From positions 2,294,001-2,358,000 of the forward strand of contig NBBA01000004.1 of the NCBI GenBank assembly GCA_002794785.1: a stretch of DNA of 64,000 bases. Reading direction: 5' to 3'. Position numbers and translations under genes: made by a program. The notes beneath the pieces were generated by a model. That model was not told the DNA's origin. It saw nothing but the letters and a program-made list of their open reading frames with translations, and searched no databases. Shown here piece after piece: positions 11,442-22,459 of the stretch. Positions within the stretch are counted from its first letter, which is position 1; each line of letters begins with the position of its first letter. This DNA is from Coniferiporia sulphurascens (Eukaryota; Basidiomycota; Agaricomycetes; Hymenochaetales; Hymenochaetaceae).

Positions 11442-13111
11442 TTGCAAGAAACCGTAGCGACAGTAACGTCCCTCATGCCCCTCCGCGAGGTGAGACGAGT
11501 CGCCTCGTACTTCATCCTTGGTTTCTTTGTTGCCCTTGTGTTGCTGCTCGCGGTCTCCGAACGAGCGGACGACACTGCATTTGAGGATGAGCAAGAGCTT
11601 GGGAGGCCCCCTGAGGAGGGTGAGGTCAATCCGTCAACAAGTACGATAATTCGTCGGTTCTATCTGGCACCGGCATGGGTGCTGACCGAATTTCTGCTCT
11701 ATAGAAAAACCTGACTTTACTCAATACGTGTTCTTGAGGACGCTCAGCAAAGAGGAGGTTGATTTTGGTAGGTTTACGATATCTCGTGCGCTGTGCACCG
11801 CTTTGAATTTGGGCTATGCTTCAGAACACTCTGATAGACGAATTATTGTTGTTGGCGATATACACGGAATGAAGGACCCCTTTTAGTATGTCGAGCCCTT
11901 GCACACGCCTTTTCTCCCTCTTCTTATCTTTCGTACCCTTAGCAAATTGTTAGACAAGGTCCAATACACGCCATCTTCGGACCTACTCATCCACACAGGC
12001 GATATCATCGCCAAGAGCTCCATCCGAAACTCCCTCGATGTACTTTCATATATGACCGAACACAATGTAACGGGCGTACGCGGGAACCACGACCAAATGG
12101 TTATCGAGTGGCGTGCGTGGATCGAGCGCGCGCGTGCGAAGCCGGGAGGCGCAGCATGGCTTAAGAAATTGGAGCGTATGAAGCCGAAGGAGCGGGAGGC
12201 GTACGCACAGACTGGAAAGGAGGAGTGGCAGATAGTCCCGAATGGCTGGACACTCATGGACGAGCATCACCGTATCGCGCGCGCGATGTCTCCGGAACAG
12301 TATGCGTACCTTCGCGCGCTCCCGCTCGTGCTGCATGCACCGCGCCTACACACGTTCGTTGTGCATGCCGGCCTCCTTCCCATCGACCCGCACTATAGCG
12401 TGACTTCGCCGCGCCAGCCGCTGGCCCACATCCCCAGCGCAGGCGTAGGTTCGGCTGAAGATAGTCGAGCTATGCGCAACGTAACGCGGCTTCGTTCGGA
12501 GCAGGAGCATGCGTTACTTGTGGACGTTCCGCAGAATACGGATGCGTGGGTATTGCTGAACATGCGCAGTATACGCAAGGACAACACCATCTCCAGGTGT
12601 GCCTTTTGTCGGCACTCCCGAGTTTCACCTAGACTGAAAATTCTGTAGGGAAAAAGATGGATCTGCATGGGCACCTCTGTGGAATCGCATCGTCGCACGC
12701 TGCAACGGCTTTGATACTGAGTCTATGGGAGACGGGGACGTGGGTACTGAGAGGAAGAAATCAAGGGCGCTATTGCCGTGCCATCCATCGACGGTCATCT
12801 ACGGACATGCTGCATCCCGTGGGTTGGACATTAAGCGGTGGACAAAAGGTCTTGACTCTGGATGTGTGAGTGGATCCACCCCCTTCTTTCTTTTACTCGT
12901 GGATGACTGAATATGTTTACGCTTACGTAAGGTATACGGCCGTAGACTCTCCGCTCTCGTCCTTACGCCGTCTGGCCCGAATAAGGCAGCATATCTCGAC
13001 GATGGGTCGGACTCAGGGTCAAAGGCAAGGGGGAAAATGCAGTTCGGCGACGCTGTAGAAGTACGAACGGCAGACGCGCGGGTCGTAAGCGTACCGTGTT
13101 CTGCGCCGTGA
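11442..13111 (+). CDS. PPN2-like membrane-anchored PPP phosphatase (putative endopolyphosphatase)
   Basis: Calcineurin-like metallophosphoesterase resembling yeast Ppn2 (YNL217W), a vacuolar zinc-dependent endopolyphosphatase. A single N-terminal membrane anchor (SYFILGFFVALVLLLAVSE) is followed by the full metal-binding set: VVGDIHG, LLIHTGDII, VRGNHDQ, FVVHAGLLP and VIYGHAASRG. Exons are joined across introns near 11641, 11769, 11887, 12597 and 12867, all GT-AG and in phase, and the stop is at 13109-13111. A long insert between GNHD and the VVHAG motif (roughly 80-90 residues, Arg/Glu/Lys-rich) is typical of the fungal family. ATG 11442 is chosen; ATG 11475 would give a slightly shorter cytosolic tail. 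Function as a polyphosphatase is inferred from family resemblance; location in the vacuole membrane is inferred from the anchor. Confidence 0.87.
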
Positions 13112-13489
13112 CGCTACGGGATCGTCCCCCCTGCCTTCCGTGTCCACTTCGTAGATGTATTCTGTCGCACGCTTGTACAATACTATTCTTGGACCTCAGT
13201 GCCCGCGCACTTCTTGTATTCTCTATATGTTTCAGTTCTTCCTTTTTTTCTCGTCGAACGTTTTGGATAGAGCATCGCCTGTAAACATAATTTATTTTTA
13301 GGTAGCACGCTAGTCTGGCATTATAGGGGCCGATAATACGGAATGCACTCTGATCGTGTCTTCCGCTCGAAATGCTGTGCGTCGACGGCCGCTTCGACAT
13401 TATATTGTAATGTTAGCTTTTTTGCTACCCTACTACTCCCGCCAATTCGAAGCGCGGGCCGGGAAGTTGTCTTCTGAAGTTTCCAAGGG

Positions 13490-13561
13490 TCGGATATGGT
13501 GTAACGGCCAACATTGCCGCCTTTCACGCGGCAGCTCGGGGTTCGATTCCCCGTATCCGAA
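13490..13561 (+). tRNA. tRNA-Glu (anticodon UUC), intronless
   Basis: Cloverleaf: acceptor stem TCGGATA/TATCCGA with discriminator A at 13561, anticodon stem GCCGC/GCGGC around loop CTTTCAC (anticodon 13523-13525), and T arm with the B box GGTTCGATTCC. The first clear T run, a possible Pol III stop, is T11 at 13635-13645, unusually far downstream. It differs from the copy at 27371 at two positions only. Confidence 0.95.
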
Positions 13562-15323
13562 TACATAAGACATGTACCATATGTTAAATAAAACGGCGAC
13601 GGGTACGGAGGTTGGCCGAGAAGTTCTTCGTCTCTTTTTTTTTTTGTGGTGTGGGGTATCTGATGAGTATTGGTGTTATGGAGGGCTTCGAGTAACTTAC
13701 GGTAAGTTACGGCGACTGAGCAGTTTCTCTCTTTTTTTTTGTTGCTCCGAGTAGTTTGCACCCGACCCGGTCGCGGAACTTGAACGCCCAGTACAAATTT
13801 CCTTCGGAAAGGTAATACAACCCGAGCCCCCCGTAGACCCATCGACGGCCTTCCCCTTCCTCTCATCCCCTCTTTTTTTCTCTCTCTCAGTCTTTCGGAG
13901 TTTGGGCAAACTGGCTTCTGTAATCGATTGTCACACTAGTAGCGCTCAGGCTGGACCTTCTTGAAAAATTCACCGTAGGACCCTCGGGTGCGGGCGGAGG
14001 TGAAGGGGGAGGATGCTAAGGGGAGAGGGCGGGCCGTATCTCTTCGGGCTGCGACTCGGAACGACGATCGATACGCTGTGAATATATATATGTATTATGT
14101 ACTCAGACCCATCCTTACGCTTATTCAATAAGCGTGCCTTGTCGCTGTGCACCTAGCATAGCCCGAGTCTGATCGAGGAGGGGGGGGATACTCAGGCACG
14201 TACAGATAGCCAAGTTGAAGTTGCAGACGTGGGACGTGAGATAAACAGGACCCAATTTTACCGCCCTCGCACTCACGCTTAGGCTTGAGCTCGGGCTTGA
14301 GTCTGCAAATAGCGACCCCAATAGCCGGTTCGGATACCGGCATCCGAGTCCCGACGCCCGACCCCGGTGAGGTTCGCGCTGATAGAAAAGTACCTCAAAG
14401 GCTCAAGGTTCAAGGATCACCCGTCATTTCCAGAGCAGCGGCGGCGAGAGGGTGAGCTGCGACCGTACTTCCACACCGCCGCTCTGTGCCATGCTGCTCC
14501 TTCGAATCTTCGCGCTCGACACGGCTTTGTGAAACCAGGGCCCAGGAGCCTGGAAGGCCCGACGGACCGTCACGTTGTTGTATTAATGCACTTCTTATTT
14601 AATAGGCCTGGTCCCGGGTCCGCAGCCTGAGACGCGGATACACTGGCATGTACTGTAGACCCTGTAAACTGTTCACGCGACAATTGTTGCCGCGCCCCAG
14701 GCTGCGCCCCGCGCCCCGCGCCCAGCTAATCGATTTAGGAGGGCGATAATCCCGCATTGTTCTCGTATCGATTCGCGACACTCGAACTTGAAAGTTGTAT
14801 TAAACTGAATCTCTTTCAACGAGCGCAGGTTGAAGTCTGATGTGACTTATTGAGTCTGTGATTATCATTACGTTTACTGACACGTAAACCTCGCTTAGCC
14901 ATTTCATCCGTGTTTGTATTTCAGACTCATCTTAGATCTCTTTCCGTGCGTCGATCATAAAATAACATTATTGACATTTTAAACAGTGATCACGATTCAT
15001 GATCCCGACCGAGTACACAACCCCCCCATCGTCGTGTGTGACTATAACGCCTGAGCCATACCGTATTCCACGACATCTGAAAAATGACCTGGGGAAATAA
15101 GGCCCGGTAATTTCGTGACGAGCGTGTGAAACGCGTGAAAAGATCTCATGAGTGGGAAGTAGTAAAAACATTGAAGGACTCGTTAATGTTTGTGTGCCGC
15201 AGCACCCCACATTAAACTACATGTATCATGATCAGGCCCCGTGTCGGAAAAAAAGGAAAAGAAAAGAAAAGAAAGAAAAAGCACGATTGAGGATAGATGA
15301 CGAGATACCGCGACCACTGCACT
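13562..15323. other. intergenic interval, no gene recognised
   Basis: About 1.75 kb between the tRNA and the transporter. It contains a T11 run (13635-13645), a second T run near 13733, and a short TA-rich microsatellite near 14083. No frame with recognisable protein sequence or splice continuity was found. Confidence 0.5.
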
Positions 15324-17737
15324 TTATGCGTATTCGACCTTCTCTCCTTCGTGCTCCAGGACGTCTTTGTCGCCAGGTGAGCGGGGATGGTGTTGGTGAC
15401 GGTGAGTAAGCGCCGTCTCGCCATTCTTTGCGAGCACTTCCTCCGTGTCTACTTGGTCTCCAAAGATCTCGGCCATGTCCTCTAGCGTTTTCCCTGCGTT
15501 GTCCGATTAGCATACCAAAGCGCGGCAGAAGCGAGAGAAAAAAGATTCAAGAGGAGGGAGACGCGACGCGACGCACCTTTTGTCTCGGGGAAGAACAGCA
15601 GGATCGTGACGAAGCTAACAAAGTTAAGCACAATGAACAGCACATAAAACTTCCACGCCACATTCGCCATCGCCACAGGCGACGCCTCCGAAAACAGGAC
15701 ATTCAGCGCCCAATTGCAGCACGTCGCAACGGCAGTCCCGATCGAGCGCGTGCGCGTCGGGAACACCTCCGACGCGAGCACCCAGCTGATCGGCCCGAAC
15801 GACAGCGAGAACACGATCGAGGTGAGGAAGATCATCGCGATGCCTGCGCGCTGCGCGGCGAGGTTCGGTATGGTGTTGGCGCCTGGGGGGAAGGATGCGA
15901 CGATGGCGGCGAGGATGGAGAATGTGCAGACGAAGGTTGCTGCGCCCATTAGGAGCGGCCGTTTGCGCCCGACGCGGTCGAGGAAGAGGGTGATGAAGCT
16001 GTTCCCGGAAGAAAATGAGAATAATGTCAGACGGAGATGGAAAAGAGATGAGTATCGGGGATGCGTACATGAAGTTTGCGATCGGGCCTACGGCACCGTA
16101 GATACCCTGTACGAGGAGCGTCTTTCCGGGACTCAGGCCAAGTGTCTCATACATCCTAGGACCGTAATAGTTGATAACTTATCCCAAAAAGCAAAACAAA
16201 TGAATACGACGGGACCAGATAACAACGAGAGAAAAGCAAGGGAACTAACTCACCGTTAATACCCGTGAACTGGCCGAATATCTGGATCCCACAAGCAATA
16301 AGCGTGCGCTTCAGCATGGCAGGCGTCGCCCAGAGATCTCTGATGTTCCTGCTGCGCACGACGACCTCCGCCTTGATAGAATCGTACATAACAGCGTACG
16401 CCTCGTCAGCTTGTGCTTTTGCTTCTTCGTTGTCCACGCCGTGCAGCCTGTACACGACTTGGCGCGCTTCGTCGTCGCGGTCTTGTTCGAGCAGCCAGCG
16501 CTGAATTGCGAATCATTAGATCGAGAATTAGTTGAGAAAATGTGGAGGGGATGAACTTACTGGACTGAACGGCATGAATTGAGTTCCGACCAGGAGAAGG
16601 AACGCTGGGAGCATCTGAAAAAAAAAGTGTTGAAGGGATTAGTGCTGACAAGAGGGTAGATCTGGTTCCTGTACCTGTAAACCCAGCGGCAGCCTCCAGG
16701 AGGTACTCGAGTTTATGAACTGGCACCCATAGCCAACCTGTCCAATAAACATGCAGAATTCAGCAAAAGGCTTGAAACAAACGAAGGGGGGGGGAGACGT
16801 ACCCAGTTCGCAACGACGAACCCGATGCCGATCATTTCCTGGGCAAGTCCGACGATGAATCCACGTATCTTGGGCGGCGCAATTTCGGTCTGCAGGAACG
16901 GAGCCACAAAAAAAAAGATAAATGTTAAAAGATGATTTTCAGGGACGAGCGCGTTTTGTACGCTGCTGTTTGGATGGTTACTCACGTTGTACAGGGGGAC
17001 AGTCATGGACAGACAGCTACGTCATTGTAATTTTCAGTCAGCTTTATTAAAGAAGCATAAGAAAGGGAAAGTACGCAACCCGATAGCTACACCAGAGACG
17101 ATACGACCTATGAGAAGAGTTGCGATATTGTTTGCGCCACATTGCATTGCGCAACCCCATAAGGCCCAGACACAGCCGATCTGAAGGTGAAGGAGCGACG
17201 CTCGTCAGTAAACGGAGGCAAAATTATAAGAACATGTAAGCGATGAATCGTATTAACCTGGATAGTCCTCTTGCGCCCGTATCGGTCGTTCCACCATCCT
17301 GCTGCTGCAGCACCGAAAAAGCAGCCTCCTACATGACATTAATATCGTTAGATGAAGTTAAGGAGGATTAGTTACGACAGACATACCAGTGAATGTAGAT
17401 ACGACGGCGCCTGTCAGGCTGGAGTCTGGGTTCCCGAAGAACTCATTGAACTCTTTCATGGTTATGACCGAGGAGATGATACCACTGTGATGAGACTATT
17501 AGGCGCCCGACATCCAATATAGAGGCAGAGTGGGCTCACCTGTCATATCTAAGAACGGGATAGGACGTGAGTGAGCATTACGGGAAGACTTGTATTATCA
17601 TGCAGACAGTAGCAAACAAACCCAAAAAGAAACGCGCCTAATAAACGGCACGATCAGCAAACATGACTGCGCGAAAACAGGGATAACATACCTATAGATA
17701 CGAACGAAGCGCAAAATATGTTGAATATGATACCCAT
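15324..17737 (-). CDS. MFS sugar (hexose-type) transporter 1
   Basis: Twelve-helix sugar porter of the major facilitator superfamily, plasma membrane, probably H+ symport of hexose. Family landmarks in order: MGIIFNIFCASFVSIGAFLFGYDSG, WNDRYGRKRTIQIG, IAPPKIRGFIVGLAQ, FMPFSPRWLLEQDRDDEA, IQIFGQFTGINVINYYGP, DRVGRKRPLLMG, GPISWVLASEVFPTRTRSIG and LFFPETKGKTLEDMAEIFGD. The stop TAA is at 15324-15326. The start at 17735-17737 splices through a 16 nt exon (17622-17637) and a 9 nt exon (17540-17548) that together encode GAFLFGYDS, the conserved first-helix region. The exon structure is in phase throughout, with no break. The substrate cannot be told from sequence. The closest neighbours on the same strand are a macrodomain gene and the chitinase. 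Confidence 0.93.
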
Positions 17738-18225
17738 GGTTGCCCGCTCGTTCGTTCGTTTGACTGCGAACTCGTAGAAGCTAGTAGCGCGTCGCTCGGG
17801 CTTCGAGATGGAGCGTCTTATAGAAAAGCCCCGACGGCAGTATCCCACACCGGGCGCTGCCCGACAAGCATCATGTTCGGAGAAATCATGGTATTTTCTT
17901 CAGTCTCTATGAGCGGAGCTTTGGGTCAGGCCAACGTCGCGGTCTCGCGGTGGTCAGCTGCTATCCAGAAACGACGGGGAATTATGATGAGCGGGCCGGG
18001 CAATACATTACATAACCGCGCGAAATGGCACATTTGCATTGGCAATTAGCATCGGACTGGAGGCACTGGTCGTCGAGAAAATATTTATTTACACCCCGAG
18101 CCGAGGGTGGGCGTAGCATCAATGATGACGCTGCGATGGACCAAGAACATATGTAGCAGAAGAGAAGCAGCGACTCGGAAGCAGCCAGCCACTAGCACGC
18201 AAAAGTCTGAAGCCTATGCGTGTCA

Positions 18226-19381
18226 TTATTTATTTAAGCGGCCGCTCCGTCGCTTGCGTCCGGGTCGACCGGGGCGCGGGGGAAATACTCCGGGGCGAGT
18301 TTCCTGGAAGCGCATGAGCATGAGCATGTATAAAGGGTCCGAGTGAAGTTGTATTACATACTCGTACACGCTTCGGTCTGCCGCGCTGTGGACCGTGAAC
18401 ACGACTCGAGTGAGCTAAGAGGAGAGTCAACAGTACTAGTCAGCCACAGCGCGATTTGGAGTAGTACGCTCCGCCCTACCCGCCCGACGTCATCTTCATC
18501 CAAGAACCGGCGCGTCTCCGCCAACGCGATGCGCGCCGCGTCCGTAATCGGATACCCGTACACACCCGCCGAAACAGATGGGAAAGCCTGCGCCAGCCCG
18601 ATATCAGTGCTGGTGTTTCCCTACTGCGCTAGTGCTTACGATGCTCGTCAACGCGTTATTAACCGCGAGCGCGAGGCTGCGCCTGTAGCACGACGCGAGC
18701 AGGCGCGCACAGGCGCTGATGTCTGCGGCGGAGCGGTCTGAGTAGACGGGCCCGACGGTGTGGATGACGTGTTTCCTGTGCGGGGGTTAGCCGACAGTAC
18801 AGAGCTAGCGGATCGGGGCCACGCACGAAGGAAGGTTGTAGCCGGCCGTCATCTTCGCGTCGCCTGTGGGGCAGCCGCCGAGCGTCCGGCCTTCAGAACC
18901 TCCAATTAGCACTATAGATAAGTGCACGCAAGACGTGGCCTACACTCATCCAGCAGACCGCTCCCCGCCGCTTGGTGGATCGCGCCGTCCACTAGAGGGT
19001 ACAATCGGTCCAGTCTATGTTGTTCTCTGCAGCAGAGTCCACATACCTCCGCCTCCACCTGTAGGCAATCCATCGAGTCAGCCTCAGTTATGATGTCGCG
19101 CATACAGCCGCATTACGGACCTAGGAGACTATTATTCGCCGCATTCACGATAGCGTCGACTTCGAGCTCCGTGATGTCGCCTTCGCTGCACAGTGACAGT
19201 GTACATGTTCCGTCAGTCCGACCGAGTCCGGCAGGGATGTAGATACAGACTATATAGAGACACGATCGAGGTGCCCTTCAGCAGGCTTGTACCGCGTCAG
19301 TGCAGTATTAATGGGCCTCAGGCTGCCATTCGCATACAGCTCGCGGAGCGTGGGGATGCTGGACAGAACGACTTTGCTCAT
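18226..19381 (-). CDS. macrodomain protein (ADP-ribose / O-acetyl-ADP-ribose hydrolase, MACROD type)
   Basis: A macrodomain enzyme that would hydrolyse mono-ADP-ribose esters or O-acetyl-ADP-ribose. Exons join to give SIYEGDITELEVDAIVNAA, NNSLLGGGGGVDGAIHQAAG, GGCPTGDAKMTAGYNLPS, HVIHTVGPVYSD and AFPSVSAGVYGYP, which are the ADP-ribose-binding loops and the catalytic Asn/Asp set of the MACROD1/YmdB class. Part of the glycine loop is made by a 12 nt exon. The start ATG is 19379-19381 (MSKVVLSSIPTLRELYANG). After the fold a short variable tail rich in Arg and Pro ends at 18226. Every intron is GT-AG and in phase. Open-frame prediction alone misses this gene because no exon is much longer than 170 nt. 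Whether it acts on proteins, nucleic acid or small esters is unknown. Confidence 0.9.
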
Positions 19382-19757
19382 TGCAACAAGTATGAGCGAC
19401 AGAGTTCAAGGATGATTATGAGACCCTGATCGAAATAGCCATTCAATTCGTCATTTGAGTTTAGCCGCCGTAGCTCAAAAATAACGAGTCAAAGACTTGT
19501 ACGGGCTAGGACAAAGTTAATACTGTCCACAAGAAGCTTTGGCACAGAGTAAAGGTAATAATGATAACCTACAAACAGCAAGAAAGTGTGTACATATTTC
19601 TCAATACAATAACTTCTTCTTTTCTTTCTTGAAACCACCCCAAAACAAAATGAATGAGGGGAGCGAGTGGAGGGGGGTGGGGGTGGGGGGCGAAGAAGGC
19701 CGTGTGAGGGCCATGATAAGCAAAAGTGAAATGTGGGACAAAGATGTTTTAAAAACA

Positions 19758-21823
19758 TCACAAGTCCATGCGTCGCAGAAGGTTGTATTTGTGCAATTGC
19801 CGTCCGTAACCTTCTGCCGAAAGCATCGATGATAGATGAGCGATATGGCGTTTCCCCACAGCTGAGAGGACATTGACGACTTTGCGGCCCTACGCGACGG
19901 AAGACGGATATAAGCCCTCGAACCGACGGAGACGTGAACAAGCGTATTATTATTTACCTCGTAGTAGATGGTTCTGACGCCATCCCTGATGCGCAAACGC
20001 CGTTAGGAATATCAGCTCGACTAAAGAGAGGCGAGTGCGCACCTTGCGACGAGTTCCTCGCCCGCCAGCGACGCGAGCCTCGACTGGAAACACTCCTGAC
20101 CTACACCGTCAGTGCCGTTACCGTCAGTTCCTGAACCGCCGCTTTGCGAGGTCGTGTTCGTACCCGATCCGCCGCCCGATCCATCCCCGGACCCATCCCC
20201 ATCCCCATCTCCATCCCCGGCCCCATCTCCACTCCCGTTAGACACGTCCTGTCCATTCACAACCAACGCATCTTTGATCGCTTTGTCATACCTGTTGTTC
20301 TCTACAGCGCCACAATAACAATAAGTCACCGGAGCAGCAGGCGAAAGAGCGTTCGGGGGGAAAAAAGGACGCGTACCGTATGCGTCGCTCGCGTCCCACA
20401 ACATCACGCCACCAAAGGTCGTATAGTTCTTCTGTGCAGCAAGCGCATATTGCTGCAGCACCGTAGTGTTTACGTACCCCTGCCCCGCAGCCGTCGCAGA
20501 CCCCGGCGCACCGATGTAAATCTTCACGTCCGGATTCGGCGACTGCGTCCGCGCCCACTCGTCCCAGAGAGAGAAGTCGAATTCCTGCGGTGAAGGTTAG
20601 CGGTTGAAGAGGCATGACAAAGTTTACGTTTGGGGGACCGTACAGTGGGGTAATTCAAGCCGCAGTAATTGTTATCTGTTGTTGCGTGATGGGGGTTAGA
20701 ATGTGAGTTGGGCTGTGATACGAGCTGCGGGTATTTGGCACTGACAGAACTGAACGTATATGGCGTCGAAGCGAGAGGAGTTGATGGCAGGCCCTATGTT
20801 TGCGTCGGGAAACGGACACTGGGGCGCAGCGGTGATATAGTATCTGGTTAATTAATCATTAGCAAACATCGCATGTACTCGAGAACAAGGCAGATAGATG
20901 CCTACGTCTTCTTCGCTGCATCCGTATATGTCCGTAGTCTGTCAACGAAGTTCGAGTAATAGGTCGGTAGACCGCCTTCAATGTCCAGATCAATGCTATC
21001 CAGACGAGAAACCAAGCGGGACCGGGACCAAATTCAGTCAACTATAATTAAAAATAAAACAGAAAGCAGAAACGCACCCATCTAGCACCGCGCTTCCAAA
21101 CGGCCTCTCTTCCCCGTTCCCACCCAAGAACAAACCCCAAATCGTGTCTGCAAACCCCTCCGCCTGGCTCTCGTTCATAAACCCAACAGAGCTGTCCGCA
21201 CCGCCGATGGAGAGAGTGACGATCTTGCCCTTGGACTGGCAAAACTCGATGTCCGTCGCCATGAATGTGCAGTTCGAGAGCTCCGTGCCCGGGAATGTGC
21301 CATTGCCTTCGTTGCATGTCTGTATTAGAGAGGGAGAGGGAGCGGGGAACGTCAGGACTCAGGAACGAGCGGGGACCAGTGGGCATTGCCCCGGGACGCT
21401 GCGTACGTTTGCAAAGCTCATCATCGGCTCTCCGCCCACCCCGAAGAACACGTATAAGAACGCAAGTGGTATCGTGTCGTACACATCATCCTGGCAATAA
21501 TACGATAATTGCTGTTGGTGTCCGCTCGAGTCTTGACCCCAATAGCTGCCGGGAACAGTCAGCCTGAATGGCGCATTTAGACCAGTAGCCACGCGATTGT
21601 GTACTTACACAGCAAGCTAGAGCGAGCGAATAAAAAGCAACCACATCAGTAGAGAAGCCCGTCTGTATAAAGAGTGACGAGGACGCACGTTATCGTTCCT
21701 ATTGATGTCGAACGCGGCTGTGTGGCCGATTTCGAGCGTAAGCATAAGCGCTAATCCCAGCGCTACCCATCCCCGCCAGAGAGCGCTACGCCCAAGCATC
21801 CCGACACTCAGGGAATAAGGCAA
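19758..21823 (-). CDS. GH18 chitinase (class III type) with Gly/Asp linker
   Basis: Secreted endochitinase. The N-terminus has a hydrophobic signal segment (WRGWVALGLALMLTLEIGHT) followed by AFDINRNDN, an 8 nt exon (21609-21616) and YWGQDSSG, giving the family start NLAVYWGQ. Further motifs are VTLSIGGADSS, the catalytic DGIDLDIEGG (formed across an intron near 21000; last Glu is the acid), YVQFYNNYCG and FGGVMLWDASDAYENN. A roughly 50 residue linker follows, rich in Gly, Ser, Asp and Thr with repeated GD pairs. The C-terminal part begins ECFQSRLASLAGEEL and continues through two further exons. The stop at 19758 is my best reading of the last exon and is less certain than the rest. The protein may remodel its own wall or degrade foreign chitin. 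Confidence 0.9.
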
Positions 21824-22459
21824 GGGCGAGAATAGGTGAAGAAGGAGAAGGAAAAAAAACGTTCGGCGTGCTTCACTGCGCTGTCAGCACAGGTCCGTGC
21901 AACGTGTAGGCTTGCGCAGTTCTGTTCTCACTGAAGGCCTGGGTAGCAACTTTCGCTCTCTAGGCACGGCGTAGGCGGGGCGCAAAGCTAGCATTCATGG
22001 CCCTTATATGCACATGCGCGAACCCGCGGCGGCGGGGGGTGATTGCGAGGTACACCGGGGAACATGCAGGCGAACACGTTCCTGCATCAAATCAAATCAG
22101 CCTCAGACAACGACTCTATCGAGGCTAGAAGAAATACAATCTTGGCAACTTGGCAACGAGTGTTTGTATTGGAATGAAGACGACATGAATGGCCATGGCC
22201 GTGGGCTGTGTTGCAAGGGTGAGGAAACACGTTTTCATTGCCGAGCCCGGGACTTTGCAAGTAACGACCAACTCTCGGGCATTCAAGGCCGCGTGAAGTT
22301 TTTAACATCTTTTCAAAAATGAGGATATAAAAGGGAAGTAGCATGCTGCAGCAGGATTTATGTCACGAGCCTCACTCAAAAACTTTCAAACTGATCACTA
22401 CAGAGAAGCAAAAACGGTCATTTGAAAACTTTGGAATACAGTTGACCCGGAAATGGAAG

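Noticed and set aside
15428..16259. Long plus-strand Arg-rich frames
   Set aside because: Antisense shadows of the GC-rich exons of sugar transporter 1.
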